Shown piece by piece: positions 8,201-15,489 of a stretch of DNA of 25,049 bases. The stretch's first letter is position 1; each line of letters opens with the position of its first letter. This DNA is from JAYGED01 sp046582565. GTDB lineage: Bacteria; Pseudomonadota; Alphaproteobacteria; JAAXGF01. Below the pieces are notes generated by a model. The model was not told the origin of the DNA, did no database searches, and worked only from the letters and a program-made list of their open reading frames with translations. The position numbers and the translations under genes were made by a program. The DNA lies in NCBI GenBank assembly GCA_046582565.1, contig JAYGED010000149.1:1-25049 (forward strand), in the 5' to 3' direction.

Positions 8201-8666
8201 TGGCGGCGATCAGGGCGCCGATTTCGCCCTGGCCGACCATGGCGGTACTGCGCGCACCGGTCGATTCATCGGCGAACAGAAGCTGGACGTCCCGGGCGCG
8301 GGCCTCGCGGCCATTGATGCGATAAACCGAGCCGACGCCGCGTTCGATGCGCCGCGAAATTTCGATTTCGGATGAATCGTTGAAAACGGCGGGGGCCGTG
8401 CCGGCGGAATTGTCGAGCAATAGGGTGACTTCCGCGTGGTTGCGTTTGGGCCGCAAATCGCTGCCGTTGAAAATCAGGTCGTCCATCTCGCGGCCGCGCA
8501 TCTGGCGGGCCGAGGATTCGCCCATCACCCAGCGCAAGGCTTCGACCAGATTGGACTTGCCGCAACCGTTCGGGCCGACAACCCCGGTCAGCCCGGTATC
8601 GACCAGGATATCGGTGGATTCCACGAAGGACTTAAAACCAATCAGCCGCAATCGTGTGAAATGCAT
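5214..8666 (-). CDS. smc: Chromosome segregation protein SMC
   Basis: This 1150-residue SMC ATPase is of usual length. Walker A is GPNGCGKSN (residues 31-39). Two long coiled-coil arms rich in Ala, Glu and Arg flank a hinge around residues 490-620. The C-terminal head has the signature LSLMSGGEQALTALAL and Walker B ICVLDEVDAPLDDANV. SMC dimers with ScpA/ScpB extrude DNA loops and organise the nucleoid. ATG 8666 (MHFTRLRLIGFKSF) is the start. A longer frame reaches 8795, but its extra 43 residues overlap the dsbA-like gene and are unlike SMC. It begins 4 bases after the upstream dsbA-like stop, so the two are co-transcribed. Confidence 0.97.
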   Translation of the reverse strand: MHFTRLRLIGFKSFVESTDILVDTGLTGVVGPNGCGKSNLVEALRWVMGESSARQMRGREMDDLIFNGSDLRPKRNHAEVTLLLDNSAGTAPAVFNDSSEIEISRRIERGVGSVYRINGREARARDVQLLFADESTGARSTAMVGQGEIGALIAAKPAKRRGLLEEAAGITGLHSRRHEAELRLRAAETNMERLADVMGGLETQLQGLKRQARQATRYRRIGDHIRRAEALLYGRRWQAALAAVEAAEQAHEAARRSVAERTQDSAATAADQATAAATLPPLREAEAEAGAALHRLEVAQVELEAEERRLADTRRALEARRAQIDADVEREGGLARDAGEAITRLDEEGAAVSAEQAGETDAERVAGEARDQAVDDVAKLEQEVDSLTRTLAAGEARRGALSREIADLESRLAGLRESADETEVMRAELSAGGERSATLDAAEESVAVAETESAARREQAAAREAERVTLQATEVTAREALQGAETGHAALAAEQAALTEMLGGGDDDAWPALIDEINVEAGMEIALGAALGDDLGASSDLDAPLHWRSQDGKAADLPQGAKPLGDVVSGPPALAWRLSQVGIVEAADGDRLQSQLVQGQRLVSREGALWRWDGLTMAADAASAAATRLRQRNRLKAVADDIGHSEVRRAGAVDALESARAAAAGAAEAEAQSRDALRLAEDAHHKARDARAEAAADAAAEASRLLGLNQDATRIAAELKDGEEQRLATQQSLDGLEPDGDGRATLGALRERLTESRGELSQRLNAYERLRREAAARVERLSKIAADMESWKRRAGGADERLAQLAERRATAAAELDDISGRPAEIDALRGGLLARLEAAQGKRGAAADAVAVAETKLAALDRRMKEAAAALAESREEGVRAESICEQAGQQRSDVERAVHERLDCAPDDLDAIADLKDGEDWPDEANTDVRLSRLIRERDNMGPVNLRAEAEAAEIDEQLTGLTTERADLEAAIARLRQGISRLNREGRERLEAAFEKINGHFSTLFTRLFGGGNAHLSLVGSDDPLEAGLEIMASPPGKRLQVLSLMSGGEQALTALALLFAVFLTNPAPICVLDEVDAPLDDANVVRFCDLLEDIARGSSTRFMIITHHRMTMARMDRLFGVTMGERGVSQLVSVDLHAATGMEAAE

Positions 8667-8670
8667 AGTG

Positions 8671-9300
8671 CTAGCCGCCGGACAACAGGCGCTCGAATAC
8701 TTCCTCGAACTGCGCATAGGGCAAAGCGCCGGCCAGCTTTTCGCCGTTGATGATGAATGTAGGCGTTGAATTGACACCGAATTCCATGGCCCCATCGACC
8801 CGGCTGGCGAGGATGCGGTCGAGCAGCGCCTGGTCGTTGAAGCAGGCCGCTATGGCGTCGGGCTGGAGCCCGCCGACACGGCCGATACTGGTCAGAGCGG
8901 CGATCGGATCGGCGACCCTGGACCAAGAGCTTTGAGTACCGAATAGAACATCCAAAAATTTGAAGAAACGGTCGGGCCCGGCGCATTCGGCCAAGGCGGC
9001 CGCCAAGAGCGCCGGCTTGTCGAACGGAAAATGGCGATAGATCAGTCGCACCTTGCCGGCGTCGATATAATTCTTCTTGATATCGGGCAGCGTATTGATG
9101 TGGAAACTTGCACAATGGGAGCAGGTGAGCGACGAATAATCAATCATCGTGATCGGCGCATCCGAGGCGCCGAGCACCATATCGCCATCACCACCGGCGA
9201 CGGCGTCAGTGCCGCTATGATGGGCGCTTAATGGTTTTGCCAGCTGCGCAGCGATTCCCGCGACGGCAAGCACTGCAAGAGCTTCTCTACGGTATATCAC
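8671..9300 (-). CDS. DsbA-family thiol oxidoreductase (thioredoxin-like fold)
   Basis: This exported disulfide oxidoreductase is about 209 residues. The active site is CSHC in SLTCSHCASFH, and the cis-proline loop is NSTPTFIING. An N-terminal signal starts with YRREALAVLAVAG, where a twin arginine before a hydrophobic run suggests Tat-type export. The mature domain probably begins near LSAHHSG. I chose GTG 9300 because GGAG lies five bases upstream. The in-frame ATG 9315 (214 aa) has no such site. DsbA-type proteins introduce disulfides in periplasmic proteins. In alphaproteobacteria a gene of this type commonly sits between DUF721 and smc, as here (72 bases after DUF721, 4 before smc). Confidence 0.9.
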   Translation of the reverse strand: MIYRREALAVLAVAGIAAQLAKPLSAHHSGTDAVAGGDGDMVLGASDAPITMIDYSSLTCSHCASFHINTLPDIKKNYIDAGKVRLIYRHFPFDKPALLAAALAECAGPDRFFKFLDVLFGTQSSWSRVADPIAALTSIGRVGGLQPDAIAACFNDQALLDRILASRVDGAMEFGVNSTPTFIINGEKLAGALPYAQFEEVFERLLSGG

Positions 9301-9305
9301 ACAGG

Positions 9306-9309
9306 CTCC
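9306..9309 (-). promoter_or_regulatory. Ribosome site deciding the GTG start of the dsbA-like gene
   Basis: GGAG on the minus strand is five bases from GTG 9300. It falls inside the reading frame of the alternative ATG 9315, which itself lacks a purine-rich leader. Confidence 0.55.
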
Positions 9310-9372
9310 GAGCATATCAGGTGGCGGGAGAATCGAATCGCTAATTCCGCACGAATTATAAGATTCCAGCAG

Positions 9373-9867
9373 TCACCTCTCAAGGGCCGAATCGTCATCC
9401 GGGGCCTCTCCGAGCACTTCTCTGCCGAGTCTTTCGAGAGCAGCACGCAAATTCGCATCTTCGGTCTCGGCGAGGTCGCGTTTCAGGGCCGCTTCTTCGC
9501 GCTTGCTGAGAACCTTGGGGCGGTGTTTTTTACGCGGTTTGGCAGGCGGCGGCAACGGCCCCTGGATCAGGGACAGCCGGGTCACCGCGCGATAGCCGAA
9601 ATAGCCGGCGATGCGCTCAAGCACCAGGGGTTCGAGATGCTGGTGTTCAAGCGCCCAGGCGCCGCCGACCCTGACCTCCAGGACGCCGTTGGGGCTGAGC
9701 CGCTCGGGTGCAGTGTAATCGGCCAGCGGGTGGCCGACAATATCCGGCCAGTCGTTCAGCACCCCCGCCTCGGCAAACCCCCGCTTGGCGTACAGGGGTT
9801 TCGTCAGTTTTGGCAACAGTGCCGCCAAAGCGCGCGCGCCCTGCGGTTTTTTTGAGCTACTATTCAC
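9373..9867 (-). CDS. DUF721 / DciA-like protein
   Basis: This 164-residue protein has the DUF721 pattern: RGFAEAGVLNDWPDIVG (about residues 29-45), then LEVRVGGAWALEHQHLEPLVLERIAGYFGY with the conserved aromatic-rich strand and helix. A basic linker (PAKPRKKHRPK) and a charged helical tail follow. Some DUF721 proteins are DciA, the replicative-helicase loader or operator of most bacteria lacking DnaC. The short alphaproteobacterial forms are related, but their function is less well established. The start is GTG 9867, with AGAGGA ten bases upstream. This start lies one base from that of mutY on the other strand. Confidence 0.85.
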   Translation of the reverse strand: MNSSSKKPQGARALAALLPKLTKPLYAKRGFAEAGVLNDWPDIVGHPLADYTAPERLSPNGVLEVRVGGAWALEHQHLEPLVLERIAGYFGYRAVTRLSLIQGPLPPPAKPRKKHRPKVLSKREEAALKRDLAETEDANLRAALERLGREVLGEAPDDDSALER

Positions 9868-9868
9868 T

Positions 9869-10954
9869 ATGGCGACATCCTCTATCGAATCACCGGCTAC
9901 CCTTTTGCTCGACTGGTATGATCGTCACGGCCGCGAACTCCCGTGGCGCGCAAAGGCCGGCGAGAAGCCCCAACCTTATCACGTCTGGATCAGCGAAATC
10001 ATGCTGCAACAGACTACCACGGCGACGGTAGCGCCCTATTATCGGGAATTCCTCGACCGCTGGCCACATATTGAAGACCTGGCGGCGGCGCACTTGGACG
10101 CGGTGCTGCATGCCTGGCAGGGACTGGGCTATTACGCCCGCGCCCGGAACCTGCATAAATGCGCGCGGGTTCTCTGCGACTCCCATGGCGGCCGGCTGCC
10201 CGACGACGAAGCGGGCCTGCGCGCGCTTCCCGGCATCGGCGCCCATAGCGCGGCGGCAATTGCAGCCATCGCCTTTGAGCGGCCCTCGACAGTGGTCGAC
10301 GGCAACGTTGAACGGGTGATGGCGCGCCTCCATGCGGTTAAGGACCCTCTGCCGGGCGCGAAAGCACAGATCAGGGCGCTGGCCCAGGACCACACCCCCA
10401 AGGCGCGGCCCGGTGATTATGCGCAAGGTTTGATGGATCTCGGCGCCACGGTCTGCAAGCCGCGCAATCCGAGTTGCGGGATTTGTCCCTGGAGCGGATT
10501 TTGCGCCGCTTATAGCCAGGGGCTGACCACCGAGCTGCCGCGCCGCAGCCCCAAGGCTCAACGACCGACCCGGCGCGCCATGGCGTTCTGGCTCACCCGG
10601 CCCGACGGCGCGGTTCTGTTGCGAAGACGACCCGAGAGTGGCCTGCTCGGCGGCATGATCGAGTTGCCCTCGACGCCCTGGCGGGCGCGACGCTGGAGCC
10701 TAAAATCTGCCTGTCAACATGCCCCTTTGGTGGCGGACTGGCGCAAGCTTGGCGGTGTGGTTCACCACGGCTTTACCCATTTCGCCCTGGAAACCACCCT
10801 GCTCACCGCCGAGGTTGAGCAGCGCAACGGCGACCTGTGGCGCCACCCCGATAGCTTCGGCGAACTCGCCCTGCCGACTCTGACGAAAAAGCTGGTTCGC
10901 CATGCCTTATTAGAATTGACCCAAGTCAAAGACCGCTCCCGTCCAGAGGCCTAA
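9869..10954 (+). CDS. mutY: Adenine DNA glycosylase MutY
   Basis: This 361-residue base-excision enzyme removes adenine mispaired with 8-oxoguanine. It shows WISEIMLQQTT with the catalytic Glu, the helix-hairpin-helix LPGIGAHSAAAIAAIAF, VVDGNVERVMARL with the catalytic Asp, and the [4Fe-4S] ligands Cys-X6-Cys-X2-Cys-X5-Cys in CKPRNPSCGICPWSGFC. A C-terminal NUDIX-like domain (from about residue 230, with HHGFTHFALETTLL) recognises 8-oxoG. ATG 9869 gives the normal N-terminus (LLLDWYDRHGRELPWR). An in-frame ATG at 9785 adds 28 residues overlapping DUF721 with no family similarity. No clear ribosome site precedes 9869, so a leaderless or very short-leader mRNA is possible. Confidence 0.96.
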   Translation: MATSSIESPATLLLDWYDRHGRELPWRAKAGEKPQPYHVWISEIMLQQTTTATVAPYYREFLDRWPHIEDLAAAHLDAVLHAWQGLGYYARARNLHKCARVLCDSHGGRLPDDEAGLRALPGIGAHSAAAIAAIAFERPSTVVDGNVERVMARLHAVKDPLPGAKAQIRALAQDHTPKARPGDYAQGLMDLGATVCKPRNPSCGICPWSGFCAAYSQGLTTELPRRSPKAQRPTRRAMAFWLTRPDGAVLLRRRPESGLLGGMIELPSTPWRARRWSLKSACQHAPLVADWRKLGGVVHHGFTHFALETTLLTAEVEQRNGDLWRHPDSFGELALPTLTKKLVRHALLELTQVKDRSRPEA

Positions 10955-10987
10955 TTTCGCTGTTATAGGGGAAAGGAGGGTTCAATT

Positions 10988-11575
10988 ATGGTCAGGGTTT
11001 TCACGATGATCACGGCGGCGGCGGCGTTATTGCTGGTCGCGGGCGGCGCATACGCCGACGAGGGCCACAAACACGCAAAAACAGAGATGGGTCACGATCA
11101 GCTGGAAAGCCGAAGCGGCCCACAGCTTCTCATGCCGATGATGAATTCGTCGCGCGGGCGCATGCTGTTCGCCGCCAAGGGCTGCGTCGCCTGTCATTCG
11201 ATTAACGGCGTCGGCGGCGAGGACGCGCCCAATCTCGACGCCCATTCCATGCAACCCTACATGAACCTGTTTGACTTCGCCGCCCGCATGTGGCGCGGCG
11301 CCGCGACCATGATCGCCCTGCAGGAAGAAATCTTCGGCGAGCAGGTCGAATTCACTGGGAAAGAACTCGCCGACATCATCGCCTTCCTCCATGACGAGGA
11401 TGAACAGCACAAATTCTCCGAAGCCTACATTCCCCCCGAAGTCATGCCCATGATGAACCATATACACGGCGAACCCGGCAGTGGCGCCGCGGCTCATGCC
11501 GAGGAGCTTGGCCATGACATGATGCAAGACAGCAACCATGGCCATGCGGAAGGCGCTGAAAAACACACAGACTGA
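10988..11575 (+). CDS. c-type cytochrome, Met/His-rich
   Basis: This 195-residue exported monoheme cytochrome c has a signal peptide over residues 1-23 (ITAAAALLLVAGGAYA/DEG). The heme motif is CVACH in AAKGCVACHSINGVGG. Several Met residues in the heme domain could be the axial ligand. A helix with FTGKELADIIAFLHD is typical of class I cytochromes. Unusual features are a His-rich leader (EGHKHAKTEMGH) and a His/Met-rich tail (PEVMPMMNHIHGE, then HAEELGHDMMQDSNHGH), suggesting copper or other metal binding in addition to heme. An AAAGGAGG ribosome site precedes ATG 10988. It may be an electron carrier to the oxidase. A decayed paralogue follows. Confidence 0.88.
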   Translation: MVRVFTMITAAAALLLVAGGAYADEGHKHAKTEMGHDQLESRSGPQLLMPMMNSSRGRMLFAAKGCVACHSINGVGGEDAPNLDAHSMQPYMNLFDFAARMWRGAATMIALQEEIFGEQVEFTGKELADIIAFLHDEDEQHKFSEAYIPPEVMPMMNHIHGEPGSGAAAHAEELGHDMMQDSNHGHAEGAEKHTD

Positions 11576-11603
11576 GCCAATGAACGCCCGGACCCGCTAA
11601 TTA

Positions 11604-11633
11604 ATCACTCGGCATTGACCCTAATTGAGTGAT
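11604..11633. repeat. Inverted repeat between the cytochrome gene and its decayed copy
   Basis: ATCACTC (11604-11610) and GAGTGAT (11627-11633) form a perfect 7-base inverted repeat with a 16-base spacer. It could be a hairpin after the cytochrome gene or an operator before the second copy. It lacks a T-run. Confidence 0.3.
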
Positions 11634-11670
11634 AATGGCCGCCGGTATTTCGGGAAAGGCAAGCTCTACC

Positions 11671-12161
11671 ATGTACAGATATTTCACGGCCATTGCCGTG
11701 GCGGCGGCGATGATTTTGATCGCCGACGACGCGTTCTCCACGGATGGTCAAAATCACGACGAAACCCAGGCAAATACGGAGCAGGGTCATAGCGGGATGG
11801 AGGGTCCAGGCGGCGCAATGATTATTATGCCCGCCATGGACTCGGCGAAGGGGCGCAAGCTGTATGCCTCCAAAGGCTGTGTCGTCTGCCACGCGATCAA
11901 CGGCATCGGCGGCCAGGATGCGCCAAATCTCGACGCCCATACCATGAGCGCTCAAATGAATTTGCTCGATTTCGCCGCCCGTATGTAGCGCGGCGCGGCG
12001 ACCATGATCGCCATGCAGGAGGATGAATTAGGCGAACAGATCGACTTCACAGGCCAAGAACTGGCCGACATCATCGCCTTTGTTCATGACAAAAATAGCA
12101 GTATAAATTCACCGAGGCCGATGTTCCGCCGCACATCATGAAACTTATTCAACACGACTAA
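11671..12161 (+). pseudogene. Decayed tandem copy of the c-type cytochrome
   Basis: The reading frame from ATG 11671 has a signal peptide, a heme site CVVCHAINGIGG and the same DAPNLDAH and NLLDFAARM segments as the intact cytochrome upstream. It is interrupted by TAG 11986-11988, exactly where the paralogue has Trp (FAARM-W-RGAATM). Similarity resumes immediately after it (RGAATMIAMQEDELGEQIDFTGQELADIIAFVHD). A second lesion, most simply a one-base deletion near 12099-12101, shifts the frame. The following frame reads YKFTEADVPPHIMKLIQHD and ends at TAA 12159-12161. The His/Met-rich tail of the paralogue is missing. Two independent lesions indicate a pseudogene of a tandem duplicate. The product before the TAG would retain the heme motif but no C-terminal helix. 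Confidence 0.88.
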
Positions 12162-12179
12162 TAGGCCTAGAGCGCGGCG

Positions 12180-12779
12180 TCAGGCCTCAATCAAACGGCT
12201 GGCGATGGGCTTGAAACTTCGCCGGTGATGGGCGGTAACGCCGAGCCGGTCGAGGGCGGCGCGGTGTTCGGCCGTACCGTAGCCGGCGTTGCGTTCCCAG
12301 CCATAGCCCGGATGTTCCACCGCCAACTGCGCCATGATCCGATCCCGGGTCACCTTGGCGATGATCGAGGCGGCGGCGATGGACAGCGAGCGGCGGTCGC
12401 CGCCGACCAGGGTAGTCGATGGACAGGGCAGTTCGGGCGCGCGATTGCCGTCGATCAAGACATGCTCGGGAACGACGCCGAGGTCTTCTACCGCGCGGGC
12501 CATGGCCCGCATGGCGGCGCCGAGGATGTTGAGCCGTTCAATCTCGCCCACATCGGCAGCCCCGATACCAATGGTGGCGCAATTCTGTAGCCGCTTATAC
12601 AGCGCTTCCCGGCGGGAACGGCTCAGGGCTTTCGAATCATCGATGCCGGGCGGTATAGCCTCCCTTTGAAGGATGACGGCGGCGGCGACCACCGGGCCCG
12701 ACCAGGGGCCACGCCCGACCTCATCGACGCCGGCGACAAGCCCCTCATGGCCGCTTTCGTAGGTAAGATCAGGCGGCAT
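12180..12779 (-). CDS. rnhB: Ribonuclease HII
   Basis: This 199-residue RNase HII removes RNA from RNA-DNA hybrids and single ribonucleotides from DNA. The GVDEVGRGPWSGPVVAAAVIL motif carries catalytic Asp19-Glu20. Asp110 lies in VLIDGNRAPEL. A further acidic residue is in SIIAKVTRDRIM, and the HPGYGWERNAGYGT motif follows. The length is typical. The start overlaps the end of the antiporter gene by 11 bases on the same strand, so the two are translationally coupled. The 3' end is convergent with the cytochrome pseudogene, with 18 bases between. Confidence 0.96.
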   Translation of the reverse strand: MPPDLTYESGHEGLVAGVDEVGRGPWSGPVVAAAVILQREAIPPGIDDSKALSRSRREALYKRLQNCATIGIGAADVGEIERLNILGAAMRAMARAVEDLGVVPEHVLIDGNRAPELPCPSTTLVGGDRRSLSIAAASIIAKVTRDRIMAQLAVEHPGYGWERNAGYGTAEHRAALDRLGVTAHHRRSFKPIASRLIEA

Positions 12780-14070
12780 TATCGGGCGGACCCTGGCGGC
12801 GCTTCCTGTATTGACGGTAGCGCTCGATAGTCTTGGCGGCTACTTTGCGCAAGGCCGACGCCTCATCGGGATAGAGCCCCTCGATCAACTCGTCGCGGTT
12901 CGAAACACCGGCGCCCACCAGGTCTTGAAGCCGGCGCGCCACGTCGATCCACAGGGGGCTGGTGATCAGGCTCAGTGCAATCACCGTGACCACAAGGCGG
13001 TGGCCTTCCTGTTCGATGAGGCCGTTGCCCAGGCCCAAGGCGGCGAGCACGAAGGAGAATTCACCGATTTGGCCGAGCACCACGCCGGCGAGAAACGCTC
13101 GCGGCCAAGGATCGCCCAGCAGCCGTAAAACGCCGACATTCATCGCCGTCTTGCCCAGGGTAATGACCAGCAACAGCACCAGCACGGCGCCCAGATTATG
13201 CCAGATATAGGCCAGATCAATAAGCAGGCCGATGGACAGGAAGAAAACCATAAGCAACACGGACTGGATCGGCCGGGTGGCCTCGATAATACTCTCGCGG
13301 TCAGTGCTGGCGCCAATAAACAAACCTGCGAGAAAAGCCCCATAAGCCGCTGATAAACCTAATAGTCCACTGATTGTAGCTGCCGCAAAACAAGGCGCCA
13401 GAGCGGCCAGCGGGGTGAGGTCGTGGTCGCCGACAATCCACCGCCCAAAGGGCAAGCGAACCGGCTCGCGGCGGCCGAGAAACCGTACGAACAGCACCAG
13501 GAAGCCGACCGCGAAGGCGATCGGCAGCAAATCGAGAAATCCGAAGCCGCTGGCGCTGGCCATGCCGTTGAGGATCAGCATCATGGGCACCACCGCGAGG
13601 TCCTGGGCAATCAGAATGGCGACGGTCACGCGCCCGACATCGCTCTCCAGCTCGCCGATGTCGCCGAGCATCTTGATGACCACGGCAGTGCTCGAGAGGG
13701 CGATGACGAAGCCGAGCAGGATGGCAATCTCGACAGTCCAGCCAAACACCACGGAGAGCAGCAGCATCACCAGGACGGCGCCGCCGACCTGAAGCACCGT
13801 CCCCATCAGGGCGATGCGCCAGACCTTTTTGAATTCATGCAGAGAAAGTTCCATGCCGATGAGGAACAGCAGCATGAGCACGCCGAGTTCGGCCAACAGG
13901 TTGATCTGGTCGCGATCCTCGACCAGGCCGAAGCCCGACGGGCCGAGCACCACGCCGGCCAGGATATAGCCGATCAGGGCGGGCAGCTTGAGCCGCAGCA
14001 TGGCCATGCCGCACAACAGGGCGACAACGACGACCAGGGCAATGAAGGTTATTTCGCTGTGGACGTTCAT
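12769..14070 (-). CDS. KefB-like cation:proton antiporter (CPA2 family)
   Basis: This 433-residue integral membrane protein has about 12-13 helices. CPA2 marks include PALIGYILAGVVLGPSGFGL (residues 30-49), LGVLMLLFLIGMELS (about 62-76), IALSSTAVVIKMLGD and GQIGEFSFVLAALGL. It should exchange K+ or Na+ for protons. The C-terminus is a short basic tail (YRQYRKRRQ) with no TrkA-N/RCK nucleotide-binding domain, so it is shorter than Escherichia coli KefB and resembles RCK-less members. It starts at ATG 14070 and overlaps rnhB by 11 bases. The ion and any regulator cannot be told from the sequence. Confidence 0.9.
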   Translation of the reverse strand: MNVHSEITFIALVVVVALLCGMAMLRLKLPALIGYILAGVVLGPSGFGLVEDRDQINLLAELGVLMLLFLIGMELSLHEFKKVWRIALMGTVLQVGGAVLVMLLLSVVFGWTVEIAILLGFVIALSSTAVVIKMLGDIGELESDVGRVTVAILIAQDLAVVPMMLILNGMASASGFGFLDLLPIAFAVGFLVLFVRFLGRREPVRLPFGRWIVGDHDLTPLAALAPCFAAATISGLLGLSAAYGAFLAGLFIGASTDRESIIEATRPIQSVLLMVFFLSIGLLIDLAYIWHNLGAVLVLLLVITLGKTAMNVGVLRLLGDPWPRAFLAGVVLGQIGEFSFVLAALGLGNGLIEQEGHRLVVTVIALSLITSPLWIDVARRLQDLVGAGVSNRDELIEGLYPDEASALRKVAAKTIERYRQYRKRRQGPPDNAA

Positions 14071-14112
14071 ATGCCGGACAATCTATCACGAAGGCCGGGG
14101 CCGTCGATGTCC

Positions 14113-14147
14113 GAAGATGATCCTTGAGACTGAAGATGGACCTTGAG
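14113..14147. repeat. Imperfect tandem repeat, 19-base period
   Basis: GAAGATGATCCTTGAG (14113-14128) recurs as GAAGATGGACCTTGAG (14132-14147), matching at 14 of 16 positions. It lies in the 80-base gap between the radical SAM stop and the antiporter start. The function is unknown and it may be a slippage product. Confidence 0.5.
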
Positions 14148-14150
14148 GTT

Positions 14151-15227
14151 CTACAGCAGCGAGAGCTGATCGCCGGCGCAGGGCGGCGGCTGGAAGCGGG
14201 TGGCGTCCAAAGACCAGTCTCGCGTCGCCAGTCCGAAACGCTGTTTGGCCAGATCGAATCGCTTAGCGATCATCTCGGCATAGGCACCCTCGCCTGTCAT
14301 GCGCCGCCCCCAGGCGGAGTCGTAATCCTTACCGCCGCGCATGCTCCGCACCAGGCTCATGACGTGATCGGCCTTAAGCGGCGCGTGGACGCGCAGCCAT
14401 TCGCGGAACAGATCGGCTGTTTCAAGCGGCAGCCGGAGCAGGATATAGGCAGCCGAGCTGGCCCCCGCTTCGGCCACCGGTTCGAGGATATCCTCGATCT
14501 CGGCATCGTTGATCACCGGGATGATCGGCGCCACCATGGCGCCGGTGGGGATGCCGGCATCATTGAGGGCGCGGATCGTCTTGAGGCGGCGCGGCGGGGT
14601 GGCGGCGCGCGGCTCGAGGCTGCGGGCGAGATTGCGGTCCAGGGTGGTCACCGAGACATAGACCCGCGCCAGCCTGCGCGCCGCCATATCCGCCAGGATG
14701 TCGATGTCGCACAGCACCAGGGCGGATTTGGTGACGATGGCCAGGGGATGGTTATGGGCGCTCAACACTTCGAGCAGACCGCGAGTGATGCGCAGCTCAC
14801 GCTCGATCGGCTGATAGGGATCGGTGTTGGTGCCGAGCGCCATGGTCCGGCAGGTGTAGCCCGGTTTGCGAAGCTCGGCGTCGAGCAGGGCGGGCGCATC
14901 GGGCTTGGAGAACAGGCGGGTCTCGAAATCAAGCCCCGGCGACAGGCCGAGATAGGCATGGGTGGTCCGCGCGAAACAATAGACGCAGCCGTGTTCGCAA
15001 CCCCGATAGGGATTGATCGAGCGGTCGAACGGAAGATCAGGCGATTGGTTCCAGGTGATGATACTGCGCGTGGTATCGGCGCTCACCGTGGTGCGCAGGG
15101 GCGGCAGGTCTTCATCCAGAATCCCCCAGCCGTCATCCATCTCGAGCGGCACCGTATCATCGAACCGCGACGGCGGATTGCTCACCGCCCCCCTGCCCTT
15201 GCGCAGATGTCTTGGCTGGCCATTCAT
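14151..15227 (-). CDS. PA0069 / SplB-like radical SAM protein
   Basis: This 358-residue radical SAM enzyme has the iron-sulfur motif Cys-X3-Cys-X2-Cys in NPYRGCEHGCVYCFAR (about residues 72-87). The barrel contains MALGTNTDPYQPIER and VSVTTLDRNLARSLEPRAATP, matching the PA0069 family (COG1533, related to spore photoproduct lyase). The reaction of this family is not established and a role in DNA repair is suspected. A LexA-type box and promoter lie immediately upstream, supporting a damage-response role. ATG 15227 lacks a ribosome site and lies only a few bases from the predicted transcription start, so translation may be leaderless or begin further in. Confidence 0.9.
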   Translation of the reverse strand: MNGQPRHLRKGRGAVSNPPSRFDDTVPLEMDDGWGILDEDLPPLRTTVSADTTRSIITWNQSPDLPFDRSINPYRGCEHGCVYCFARTTHAYLGLSPGLDFETRLFSKPDAPALLDAELRKPGYTCRTMALGTNTDPYQPIERELRITRGLLEVLSAHNHPLAIVTKSALVLCDIDILADMAARRLARVYVSVTTLDRNLARSLEPRAATPPRRLKTIRALNDAGIPTGAMVAPIIPVINDAEIEDILEPVAEAGASSAAYILLRLPLETADLFREWLRVHAPLKADHVMSLVRSMRGGKDYDSAWGRRMTGEGAYAEMIAKRFDLAKQRFGLATRDWSLDATRFQPPPCAGDQLSLL

Positions 15228-15236
15228 CAGGGCAAC

Positions 15237-15265
15237 AGACTATTTCAAAATCTAGAACAAAACAA
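15237..15265 (-). promoter_or_regulatory. Promoter of the radical SAM gene
   Basis: On the minus strand TTGTTT (-35, 15265-15260) and TAGTCT (-10, 15242-15237) are spaced by 17 bases. The -35 lies inside the LexA-type box, the usual geometry for SOS repression. The predicted start is close to ATG 15227. Confidence 0.45.
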
Positions 15266-15269
15266 GAAC
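15255..15269 (-). promoter_or_regulatory. LexA (SOS) box, alphaproteobacterial type
   Basis: GTTC-N7-GTTC, read on the minus strand (GAAC 15255-15258, seven bases, GAAC 15266-15269 on the plus strand), is the direct-repeat LexA operator known in alphaproteobacteria. It sits 28 bases upstream of the radical SAM start and overlaps its -35. The rest of the 262-base divergent gap up to the M20 gene holds no supported gene. Confidence 0.65.
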
Positions 15270-15489
15270 ATTAAAGTTCATCCGCGCCTCACCACAAAGG
15301 TATCAGCGATCTTGTCGTGCCAGGTCTGCTTTTAGTCGGAGAACAGCAGCGCCATAAAGCCTGAATAATTCATGCGATCCATTTGGCCCGCTATTTTCCT
15401 GCCAGACTGGAATTTAAAGAAAGAGTATCCTCCTATGGTGCGTCTTGGTCTACACAGGTGCCAGCCATCATCAAGGAAGTCTCAAACAG

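Noticed and set aside
5341..8769. Long plus-strand open frames antisense to smc, such as 5341-5967 and 6735-7424
   Set aside because: They are rich in Arg, Ser, Ala and Pro and lack recognisable domains. High GC in the opposite-strand coiled-coil gene explains them.
11986..11988. TAG inside the second cytochrome as a recoded or read-through codon
   Set aside because: A second lesion (frameshift) follows 110 bases later and the paralogue has Trp here, so simple decay is the better explanation.
15340..15430. Short minus-strand frame ending in SGFMALLFSD in the gap before the M20 gene
   Set aside because: There is no start codon with a ribosome site and no recognisable similarity. It could be a remnant, but the evidence is too thin.
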